Part shown: positions 11,330 to 21,427 of the stretch, in pieces | How the letters are laid out: every line of letters starts with the position of its first letter | How positions within the stretch are numbered: the stretch's first letter is position 1 | Translations under genes and position numbers: made by a program | DNA from: Sesamum alatum | Taxonomy: Eukaryota; Streptophyta; Magnoliopsida; Lamiales; Pedaliaceae | Length of the DNA: 64,000 bases | NCBI GenBank assembly: GCA_034509735.1 | Contig: JACGWO010000005.1 | Location: 30,658,479 to 30,722,478 of the forward strand | Reading direction: 5' to 3' | The notes under the pieces: model-generated | What the model saw: the letters and a program-made list of their open reading frames with translations, nothing else | The model's database searches: none | Told to the model about the DNA's origin: nothing

Positions 11330-11600
11330 TCGTTTTGATGAACGCGATAAATATTATTAATCGAATTAAATTTATTACAGTCAGTTCTAACGATTATCAA
11401 TCTCTAATAAAGATACTTATAATAATCATATATTAATCAGCAATATCACATAAATTAAATCTAAACAACTCCTTATTATTATAGTATACAAACACCTATT
11501 ATACAGTAGACTATCATCCCACGCATTTATGGGGTTCGAAACCATAACTTCTACGATCATGGAACATCTACCTTAATCAATAGACCAAGAGATCATTGGT
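11330..11600 (-). mobile_element. tRNA-derived SINE with 17-bp TSD
   Basis: On the minus strand the body starts near 11600 with a box A-like stretch (TGGTCTATTGATTAAGG), followed by a box B (GGTTTCGAACCCC), then GTGGGATGAT and a CTACTGTATAATAGG motif shared with the other SINEs at 37100, 37325 and 44041. It is flanked by perfect direct repeats ATATTCAAAATCAACAT at 11313-11329 and 11601-11617. Pol III promoter boxes plus a long TSD identify a tRNA-derived SINE mobilised by LINE machinery. Confidence 0.85.
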
Positions 11601-11617
11601 ATATTCAAAATCAACAT

Positions 11618-14600
11618 AGTAAAAGTGAAAATGGCTCATTTGATGGCCACAACAGACTATCAAAAATGGCCTTACCAAGAACATGGTGATGAAAAGTTGT
11701 ACAGTGAGAGAACAAACTTCCGTTTATGGAAAGGTAGACATTTCACCCCAACCGCCCCAACTCTCCTTCCTCGGCGCATGCTGATCACTGGGTCCGACCC
11801 ACACCCACAACATGCAAAACTTAGTGATCACCCTCGTTTCTCGGGTGCCTGTGGTCCACAGCAATGAGTCCTGGCCGGCTCATTACAGTCGAGCACTCGG
11901 CCAGACAAGGCTCCGGAAACTTCATGTGTGGGGCACTGTCGTTGTTCATGCGAAAACGACGTGACGTTAGAGGTTTATGCAGCCATAAAAGTGATCCAAC
12001 AAAGTTGAATCCTGACCATACACAATGGACATGCTTTTTCGTCTCCCTATCTGTTCTTGGACTAACAACGAATTTAACTGCAAAAGCAATCAAAACAGGA
12101 AGTATTTTTGCTGTAGAATCGAGCATTTTATTTGAATTCTAAAGATGTCATTCTTAGAGGAACATTTCAAGTACCTGGAGTGAAATATTGAGTCGTAAAT
12201 AGATCATCTATGTACAAACACCCGTTGAGGCTGTGTTGGCGTTGTTCATATTTGGTTGGCCCGGAGGCTCGACTGTTTCTCTGCACGAATGCGTGGATGC
12301 AGACGTGATGTGAATGAGGTCCTATCAGGTCTATTTAGCTGAAGTAAATCTTCGGGGAAATAACACTTTTCATCCTCTAAGTTATGGGATCAAAAATACT
12401 ATTTCTCGTAAATCTGCAAAAGAGTTCATATAATTCATAGGATAAGAATTACTAAGCAGTTTCAATTAGATTATTACACTAACCACACAATGTTGTAAGT
12501 TGCAAACATGTAGGAATGGTACTTCCAGCCAATCTTGGCCCATCATAATACGACCAATAATAGTTGAGAAAACGACTACCACGATGCCCTGTGTCTGAAG
12601 GAAGAGGGTGGAAGGTACCTGGGGCCGGCGTGGAAGTCCTTTTTGTGGAGCCCCGACCTCCTGTTTTGTCTATTTCCACCACAAAATCAAGTGAAATGAA
12701 ATTAAGCAAGAGTCAATCACAAATAATTAACGCCTTCAAAATTAAGCATAAACTTAGGAAATGCTGCAAAACTATGTTCTTTCACCTTTCTGAACTTACC
12801 ACAAGCAAACAATCATGATAAGTCTCCAATTGAGAAGGAACGGAAAAGAAGAATGAATCGATTATGACAAAGTTGAATTCCAACGAGCTTCCACTAAGAT
12901 AGGCCATCAGAGTTTCTGGTACAAGCATCATTCACAACCGATGAGCACTTCTAGTGCAAGTCGTCTAGTTAGTTCATGGAAGTGGGGTGTAATAAGATAA
13001 ACCATAACATGGTCTCAAGATAAGATCTGCAGCTCCCGAAATGTATGGAGGTACATTGCTCAACTTGGCTCAACCAATCTCGTCTGAACAGATACCTTCT
13101 AGACCTTTCATCGTGGCTCGCCTGATTCATAAATGAAAAATAGTGACAGAAGCAGTGGTGATAGAGATGTGTTGCTAAGTTCCATGTGATATGCACGTAT
13201 CTTAGGACGAACAAGAACATTCAAACAACTTGTCATCAATTCCATAGCTATCAAAAAAGTATAATCATAAGTATTATATCTGCACAGTTTCTGTGGAGGT
13301 CATCAAACACCAACTGAAAATCTTACTAGGACAGTCATTAGGGTGATGATGCCGTAGAGGTTTCTAGATGTTAAAACTTATACTCGTCATATGCAGTTCA
13401 AGAACTAGTTTCAGATAAAAGTTAAAAATACTTGAAGAGTAGAGTTAGCTTCAAGAAGTTGATAAAATACCATAAAAGGGCCTAAAGAAAATCAGTGTAC
13501 AGGTCATAGGTTCATGTAAAGACAGGGAACTGATAAAATTCAAAGTTCAGAGGACAAGAATCTAAGTAACATTCAGGTCTATTTTAAGTTGCACACCTGC
13601 CTATCTAAGATTCCCTGCAGAAGAAATGATTAAATTCCAGAAATAAATGTTTTATGCATTTAGTAGCAACAACTACTGAACTGATCAGACTAACTCAATA
13701 AACCAGAATTCCCTTTTTTTTTTTTTTTTCCAATAAAAGACGCAGCTGTTCTCCGTGCCATTAGTTGTTTGATCCAACAAATTCAATCATTCTAGCATCT
13801 ATTTTAATTTGTACTTATTTACCTTAGTGTAGAGAAGTACGATATTCCCTGCCATCATGTATCTGAAAAAGATAGCAAGCTTGCCTTCACAAGTTTCTCT
13901 ATAATTTTACATTTATAAGCAGCTCTTCGTAGGATGAATCTAGTAGCAGAAGAAGAGCGGCAACTGAAAGGTATATGAGAACACAGGAATGGACAAGAAA
14001 ACCACGTGAACTAGACAAGGACACAAGTTCTTCAGAATCTCCTTTTTTAAGAAAGAAGTGACTGTGTCAATGCACCAATACCACAATATTAGGAGAATCT
14101 CTCCCAATCATAGTACAGTTATCATGGTTTTCTTCACATTACCAGAAAAAAATCTGACTAAGTTTATACAGATTGCAATAAGACAAAGCTCCTGTCGCTC
14201 TAAGATTGGTTAAAAATACAGCAGTCTCAAGCATTTTGGATCTAATCCATACTCATATAGCAACAATCTGAAAAAACCAGAGTTTCAGTTCTCTTCCAGG
14301 AAATAAACTTGCCATCATGCACAAATTCGACAATCAAGATGATCGTCCAGGGACCATAAAAAATTTTCTTAGTTTCGACAAGATGGAAAAATGTGAACAA
14401 TGTGGCATTATTATATCAAATACACCAAGTTATATCAGTACACAATGCTTCAAAACTAGGAATTCTAAACAAAAGAAAATGTGCATTAAATTTGTTAAAG
14501 AGATTGATATTGCTCGGCTTCTTTCACTAACCATCATCATAATAATCTTTTCATAAGTAAATTCATGTGGTAAAGGGTTACATCACAGGCAGAGACACAT

Positions 14601-14966
14601 GCATTTCAATACCACTATTAAGACTAAAACCAACAACACTTCAATACCACTATTAAGACTAAAACCAACAACGTGACGGTGTAGGAAAAGGGCATGTGAG
14701 AATGTAAAGTCAGCATCAATGAATTCCAGATATTTCCATTCAGGTTGGACAACCCAACATCTCCAGTATTTAAATGCCACTCCTGTGTAAATGCTGCTTA
14801 GACTGCCTACCCTAGATAAGGTTTTCATTCAGTGCATATTTGCTAACATTGAAGAAGAGATGGTCAATTCACAGCTCTACTTATCTTCTACCTCGTTTCT
14901 CTTTCCTCCACGATTTTAAGATTTTTGCTTTCTTGTTCTTTATATTCTTTAGTTACTATTTTGTAG
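11618..14966. other. Low-copy region upstream of the NPF gene
   Basis: There is a GC-richer patch at about 11720-12140 with open frames on both strands (101 codons minus at 11821-12126, 92 codons plus at 11864-12142), and another at about 12550-12660. None resembled a family I know. A minus-strand splice pair can be proposed near 12816 (GTAAGT donor) and 12670 (acceptor ending GGAAATAG), so a noncoding or poorly conserved transcript is possible. The 5' UTR and first exon of the NPF gene should lie at the right end of this stretch. Confidence 0.4.
14606..14675. repeat. 35-bp tandem duplication
   Basis: The block beginning TCAATACCACTATTAAGAC occurs at 14606 and again at 14641, two near-identical copies. 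It lies just upstream of the NPF coding region. Confidence 0.85.
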
Positions 14967-17866
14967 GACAACAAGGGGCAAAACTTGAACAGGTGGGAAG
15001 GCTATGCAGATTGGAGAAATAGACCGGCCCTGAGAGGCCGTCATGGCGGCATGTTTGCAGCTTCTTTTGTCCTCGGTTAGTATGTCTTCAAGCCAACAGT
15101 TTCTACCTTTTCACTCAGTATCCACAAGGCACTCCATTGTAGTTTGTACTAGTTATAAAAACACAAGTTCGTTCTCTATGGACTAATTCATCTTTCAAAT
15201 TTTCAGTTGTGGAAGTCTTGGAGAACCTAGCATACCTCGCCAATGCAAGCAACTTGGTTCTTTATCTCTCAAAGTTCATGAATTTTTCTCCATCTGCTTC
15301 AGCCAACAACGTTACCAACTTCATGGGCACTGCTTTTCTCCTTGCTCTTCTTGGTGGCTTCTTATCTGACTCCTACTTCACTACCTATTGCATCTATGTA
15401 ATAAGTGCAATCACAGAATTTCTGGTAAAGTTTCTGGGTACCTTCACAAACTCATAAACATGATGTTAAACCCTGATAACTATAATTTTCTATAAAATTA
15501 GCTCCAAAATAACCAAATAAAACCACCGAAGCTGACACCGTTAGCCTATAAGTTCTGATTTTTGCAGATAGGAAGAGAAAATACATAAAACATGTCACCA
15601 TAAGCCAAGCTGCTAAAAGACAATATCTAGGCAAAGCGTAAAAGTTGTGAAACCTCCAACTCTCCAGCCTGCTTGCTAAATATGGAATAAACATTTGTGC
15701 ATATAATAGGTGGCTCCACTTTGTCTTAGAGAGGTTTCTGGAATGATTGGTTGACATGCTGAGGCATGTCACAATTTTCTGAGTTTAATGCCAATGAAAA
15801 ATACTGCACAAGTGGATCAAGACAAAATTAGAAGAGTAAGTTAATGCGAAAATGATGCCTCGATAACTCTTGGACCACTAAAATAGTGTGCTTGCTAAGT
15901 TTCGTCCAATCAAATTTGTGGATTTCCAAGCTATGACCAACTAGAGTGGGACTACGATTCTTACTATATGAGAGGTGACATTAAAACTAGATCTCATTTT
16001 CAACTCCAGTATCTATCATTATAACAGATGTTATTTTCATTCTTGCCTCAGTTTTGGGGCACACACAATTTAAATAACAAAACAGCTTATGACATGAAGA
16101 GAATAAAATGAATATGTCGAAACAGATTTGGTTAATGTCGTTTGCTAATGAACAAGTTTCAGGGAGTTCGAATGATCAAGAAGTCAACAAACAACGACAT
16201 CAAGCATATTCTAATCCCTCTGTCTGAACTTGGATTCTAGAAGGAACAAGTTTTTATGGCATTACCTAAGTTATTAGAGACTTGACTTACATACGTAAAA
16301 AAACACATTTGCCTGATGGTAGACATGCAACAGGGTCTACTGATCCTCACCTTGCAAGCTCACATTCCATCGCTGAAACCTCCCTTCTGCACGTCGGACA
16401 ACAGAAATGCTTCATGTCAGGAAGCTGAGAGGGGAAAGGCAGTACTGTTATTTACAGGGCTGTACTTGGTAGCATTAGGTGTTGGAGGAATAAAAGGTTC
16501 ACTTCCTCCACATGGAGCTGAGCAGTTTGACGAGCAGACACGACATGGAAGAAAGCAGAGATCGACATTCTTCAATTACTTTGTCTTCTGCCTCTCCTGT
16601 GGAGCATTAATTGCAGTAACATTTGTGGTGTGGATTGAAGATAACAAGGGCTGGCAGTGGGGCTTTGGAATTGCAACTGCAGCAATATTGATCTCGATAC
16701 CAATTTTCCTCCTCGGCTCGGCTACTTATAGGATAAAAATTCCGACAGGAAGCCCTATTACAACCATAGTTAAGGTATATGAAAGCATATTTTCAGAATC
16801 TTTATAGCCTTAGACTAGATAAGGTGGGAAATTTAACCATTCCATTTTGTTTCAATAGGTTCTGCTAGCTGCAATATACAAGTGTTGGATTTCAAGGAAA
16901 AGGAAAACCGCTATTGAGAACATGAGCACAACCCCAACAACTACAACTGAAGCCAGTGAGGACGAAGAACATGCTAACGGGAATGTAGTAATTCAGACGG
17001 CTATGCAAGACCTCAAGTTCCTTAACAGAGCATTAGAGACAATGCCAGCCCCACGATGGCTTCATTGCAATGTAAAACAAGTCGAAGAAGTGAAATCAGT
17101 CATTAAGATTCTTCCAATTTTCATGTCAACCATTATGCTTCACTGCTGCCTCGCGCAGCTTTCCACTTTCTCCGTACAACAAGCAGCCACCATGAACACT
17201 GAAATTGGATCTTTAAGAATTCCACCAGCCTCTCTTCCAGTATTTCCTGTTCTCTTCATAATGATACTTGCACCAGTCTATAGTCACATTGTGATCCCGG
17301 TTTCAAGAAAGTTGACAAATACTGAAATGGGAATCACCCATCTACAACGAATTGGGATGGGCCTAGTTCTCTCAATCATAGCCATGGCTACAGCGGCTTT
17401 GGTGGAGACGAAACGGAAGAATGTGGCGCTACAATCAGGCCTCATGAATTCAACTGAACCTCTTCCAATCACGTTCCTTTGGGTGGCTTTGCAATATCTC
17501 TTCCTTGGTTCAGCTGACCTTTTCAGCTTGGCTGGCATGATGGATTTCTTCTTCACAGAGGCCCCATTTAGCATGAGGTCATTGGCAACATCTCTATCCT
17601 GGGCCTCATTAGCAATGGGTTATTATCTCAGTTCAGTGCTCGTCGAACTAGTGAACTGTATCACAAGCACTTTTCGTCATACACCCTGGCTCTACGGCAG
17701 TAATTTGAACCACTATCACTTGGAAAGATTCTATTGGTTCATGTGCATACTAAGTGCCTTCAACTTCTTGCATTATCTCTTCTGGGCACAACGCTACAAC
17801 TACAAAACGCTGGGACCTGACAACCAAAGGGAAACGGGAATCACAAATGAGTCACCAGCCATTTGA
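14967..17866 (+). CDS. NRT1/PTR family (NPF4-type) transporter
   Basis: Proton-coupled major-facilitator transporter of the NPF4 subfamily, whose characterised members move nitrate, abscisic acid or gibberellin at the plasma membrane; the substrate here is not determinable. Exons in frame: 14967-15075, 15207-15424, 16334-16774, 16859-17866 (stop TGA), all with GT-AG introns. They encode about 591 residues plus a missing N-terminus. Landmarks: WEGYADWRNRPALRGRHGG at the start, EVLENLAYLANASNLVLYL in TM1, VTNFMGTAFLLALLGGFLSD in TM2, the FNYFVFCLSCGALIAVT signature, a hydrophilic central loop (about residues 265-330 of the visible part), then six C-terminal TM segments with QYLFLGSADLF and SLSWASLAMGYYLSS. 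The usual ExxER/K motif of TM1 reads EVLEN, as in NPF4 proteins I know. No in-frame ATG precedes 14967 (TAG at 14964), so the start lies in an upstream exon; ATG 14791-14820 followed by GTTTTC is a weak candidate. Confidence 0.93.
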
Positions 17867-19212
17867 ATGCTATTCAGCACCCTCCATGAGCTAGCAAGAG
17901 CTACAATATGGCATAGCAAGTGAGCCATGTCATGATCTTTGAATATATCCATTATTGTTACATACAAATCAAATAATTCACCTCAAGCACTCTAGAGTGC
18001 TTCCATGAGTGTCAATAATTACAACATAATTTGTATTGTATTTACAGCAAGCAAACTACTATTATGTTTTATTTTATCAAATATTAAGCCGTTAAAGTTT
18101 TTCCAAGTAAACTCAATTCCTGGATAGTCTCTAGCCTAGCAGGAAACCGGTATCAACTGGTAGTTAGTGGTCCTGATCAGTTATGATAACACAAACTCAA
18201 ATCTCTTAAAAATTATACCGAACACTTCATCCGGAATAGAACTTCAGACTAATTTAAGACGAAAACTATAGTTCTTCTCTAATTCTTGATCCAAAAACAG
18301 AGCTACAGTTCTCCAAATGAGAAATTATACCCAAACAGAGGCATAATTCTGTAACTTCTGACAGTGAAAAATGTTCGATGACAACATTGAAATGCATGCA
18401 TATAAACTGCTGTACACCTAGGAATGAACCAACAGAGGATGTAAGATGGTGAGGGAGGCAACACCGCCCCACCAAAATCACCTAAAAATAAGTGTGAATA
18501 CCATGTATAAGATGTCTATAAATCACATTCTCTTCCTTAATGCTTTTCCAATTATGTTTGGTACGTAGAGTTTCCACACACCTAAAAATGATGGTTCCAC
18601 CACTGCCCAGCATTCTCATGAAAACTACACAGACCCACACGACACATCGTATGTATGTATATGCGTGTGCACACACATTTACACACACAGTGTACGCCTA
18701 GATGATGAATTTCAAGCAAAAAAAAGAAAAAAAACAACCATTATGATTCGGGATCCATCCACCGAATTCCAAACTCTGTACAATCATCCATATACCATTG
18801 TAGCTTGAGAGAAATAACAATTTGGCAGCAGATATTCGACCAAAAAGTAATAACAAAGTAACTAAAATTCATCCCAATCACCAGTAAAACCCGCGTTGGA
18901 TTCGTTCCGGGTTTCTCTGATTTTGATGCCCAGTTCGACGATAACAGCTCACTTTCAGCAAAAAGAAAAAATAAAAACGACCAACTCAAAGAACATGCGA
19001 CACTCCTGTCGATGATAGAACAAGCAAATCCTCAAGAACACCAACACCTAATCCGAAAATATGAGGGCGAGAAAGATAGAGCAATGGGACCTTACATGGA
19101 GGTATTGGGTTACACACTCCAGCATTGGACGATCACCATTTCTCAGAATTTTGGCGCTTCAGCTGCAAAAATATTCAATTAAATATGTTTCCTAAAACAC
19201 ATCCATCGTCTT
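17867..19212. other. 3' flank of the NPF gene and single-copy intergenic DNA
   Basis: No convincing gene. A TG/CA-rich stretch lies at 18605-18690. On the minus strand a short potential exon near 19155-19105 has an acceptor (TATTTTTGCAG), a start codon in MLECVTQYLH and a good donor (CAT|GTAAGG), suggesting part of an unrecognised minus-strand transcript. Its continuation was not found. Confidence 0.35.
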
Positions 19213-19285
19213 GGGGATGTAGCTCAGATGGTAGAGCGCTCGCTTAGCATGCGAGAGGTACGGGGATCGATACCCCGCATCTCCA
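19213..19285 (+). tRNA. tRNA-Ala (AGC)
   Basis: 73 nt form a full cloverleaf. The acceptor stem GGGGATG pairs with CATCTCC (one G-T), with A as discriminator base. The D arm has AGCTCAGATGGTAGAGC, the anticodon loop CTTAGCATG has anticodon AGC, and the T arm is CGGGGATCGATACCCCG. Internal promoter boxes A (TAGCTCAGATGG) and B (GGGATCGATACCC) are present. CCA is not encoded, as expected for a nuclear gene. It is one arm of an inverted duplication. Confidence 0.97.
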
Positions 19286-19867
19286 TTAACAAAATCTTTT
19301 CTGCTCATTTTGGGCCTTGTAGTTGGGCCGGTAGTTGTGCCACTGGGTCTTCTAATGTTGGGCATATAGTTATGGGCCATTGGGCTTTTAATACGGCCCT
19401 ACATTTCTGGGCCTACCATAACAAAACTAAATTGGCTGTTTTTAGTTGCCTAATTTACTGTGATGATAGACTTCTTCTTCTGTTTTCCGAAATAAATTTT
19501 CTCTATTTTTTCACGACTGCTTAACTTACAACGACATAACGAATCATTTAACTTACAACCGATTCTCCGAAATGGAACAACGTCACATTATAAGCTGAAC
19601 TACAACGAAAAAATTATTGAATCTCTGATGACAAATTTTCACAATATTTCATTAAAATGAACCAAAAAAAAAATTACTTCCAAAATCAGAAGAACAGTTC
19701 AATCATCATAGTAAATTAGGCAACTAAAAAACAGCGCAGTTTTGGTTTGCTATTGGAAGGCCCATCAAGAAATATGTGACCGTAATTAAAGGCCTAACAC
19801 AGGAAGGCCCAATGACCACAACTGTAGGCCCAACTAAAAGGCCCAAATCGAGCTGAAACGAAAATAA

Positions 19868-19940
19868 TGGAGATGCGGGGTATCGATCCCCGTACCTCTC
19901 GCATGCTAAGCGAGCGCTCTACCATCTGAGCTACATCCCC
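19868..19940 (-). tRNA. tRNA-Ala (AGC), inverted second copy
   Basis: The reverse complement is identical over all 73 nt to the gene at 19213-19285, so both should make the same alanine tRNA. The two genes converge: 3' ends face each other across about 580 bp whose flanks are also related. No mismatch is seen in stems, anticodon or promoter boxes. Confidence 0.97.
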
Positions 19941-20706
19941 AGGATGCGACAACAGTTTCAAAAGTATTTTCTCACCAGAATAATTAGACAAAGAAATGCC
20001 TGAATCAAAATATGTTGTTGCCAGGCGAGGCCTCAGGCCACTCAATTATAGGAAAAATGTTTAGTAAGATTAGCACCTGCACCCGGTGGAGAGGGGTTCT
20101 ATTTTCTATTACAAAATTTATTTCATCTTTTATTTTATTTAACATACACATATCATGTATATAAAGTCTTTGTCAAAATTACGATACCTCCAAGGGTATA
20201 ATAATAATTTTTAAAACTACGTTTATGTATTTTTTTATTTTTTATTTTTTTTGAGAAGAAGTTTGTGTATTTTCACTCTCTATAAGTATCCATCATTTTC
20301 ATTCTTTCCATCCTTCTAAAACCACATACGAAGCCAAGCTCCCACGGACTGTTTTCTAATAATGTTGTTGGTGCCGCAAGGGAGAAATATATTACGTGTG
20401 TGTATTTAACTTGTAAATTACTCTTATGCCCTCACATATAAAGGTGGTACACAAGGTTTTCTTTAGTTTTGAATTTGGATATGCTATATCCATGGCGATA
20501 CATCACCAACATTAATACATAATTTATTACTATGGAAAAGGGATTTTTTGTTGGTCTCCCATTTTATATTTTTTAATATTTAGTTTAATTTTTATTTGTT
20601 TATCTAACTTTTCACTATCTTTTGTTAGTTATTTTTCATGCATTATTTTTTCTTTCTAATATGATATCATTATCTTCTTTTTTTCACCAATTCCTTATAA
20701 ATCTAT
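19941..20706. other. AT-rich intergenic, nothing recognised
   Basis: No coding region, RNA gene or complete repeat could be supported between the tRNA-Ala duplication and the next foldback element. Confidence 0.45.
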
Positions 20707-21131
20707 GGGTAAATTACAATTAACTTTATTGAGGTTTAGCATAATTACAAATACCCCCTCATTGTTTGAGAAATTATAAGTATCCCCTGAGGTTTGTAAC
20801 CGTCTAACAAGTAATCCATTTTCATCCATTTTTATGAGTAAACTGACCAAAATGCCCTTGTGCACTGAATTATTTTTTATTTAATTCTTAAACTTTTTTG
20901 GACTACAATGCGCAAGGAGAGGTTTCTTAAATTTTTTACACAGAGGAGGGATAATGCAATTTGTCTCGGGTGATTTTTTTATAATTTTTATAAAAAATTT
21001 AAGGACAAAATGGTCAATTTCAAACTTTTGGTTAAAAATTACAAACCTCAGGAAGGTATTTATAATTTTTTAAACAATGATGGGGTATTTGTAATTATGC
21101 CAAACTTCAGGAGAAGTTGATATAACTTACC
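20707..21131. mobile_element. Foldback MITE (GGGTAAATTAC family)
   Basis: The left end GGGTAAATTACAATTAAC and the right end GTTGATATAACTTACC form imperfect inverted repeats extended inward (GAGGTTTAGCATAATTACAAATACCCC against GGGGTATTTGTAATTATGCC). Related copies are at 23050-23461 and 38184-38601; the last has a 9-bp TSD, so this family is probably Mutator-derived. No clear TSD remains here. Confidence 0.65.
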
Positions 21132-21427
21132 TTAAACGTAATATTAACTTACTATTTTTATACACTTTATTAAATAATAAATTTTTTATTTTAAATAATA
21201 TTACATAAATACGCAGACACAAGTGAAATATGCCACAAATTATAAGATGAACCCTCGAGACCTCCTATGACTTAACAATCATGTATAGCATGAGATAATG
21301 CAATTAACTAAATTTGTTATTCGATAAAGAAATTATATTTTAAAGAATTAATAATAACAATTATTTTCATAAAGGGAAGAAATAGAATAATAATGATTAC
21401 ATATATTATTATGGCAGCATAATAGTC

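Larger units (their letters stand above)
19213..19940. repeat. Inverted duplication carrying tRNA-Ala
   Basis: Arm 1 (19213-19497) and arm 2 (19940-19673, read in reverse) share the tRNA and about 200 bp of 3' flank, including TTTGGGCC, AGTTGGGCC, TTTTTAGTTGCCTAATTTAC and a final CTTCTG-TTTT block. The tRNAs are identical while the flanks have many substitutions and small indels. The loop is about 175 bp. The sequence 5' of each tRNA is not shared, so the duplication break lies at or just before the 5' end of the tRNA. Confidence 0.88.

Noticed and set aside
11521..11570. A tRNA gene suggested by GGTTCGAAACC
   Set aside because: Only promoter boxes are present without a cloverleaf; it is box B of a SINE with TSD.
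14840..15022. ORF of 60 codons overlapping the first visible NPF exon
   Set aside because: It is in another frame from the transporter; the hydrophobic stretch is the pyrimidine tract before the splice acceptor.
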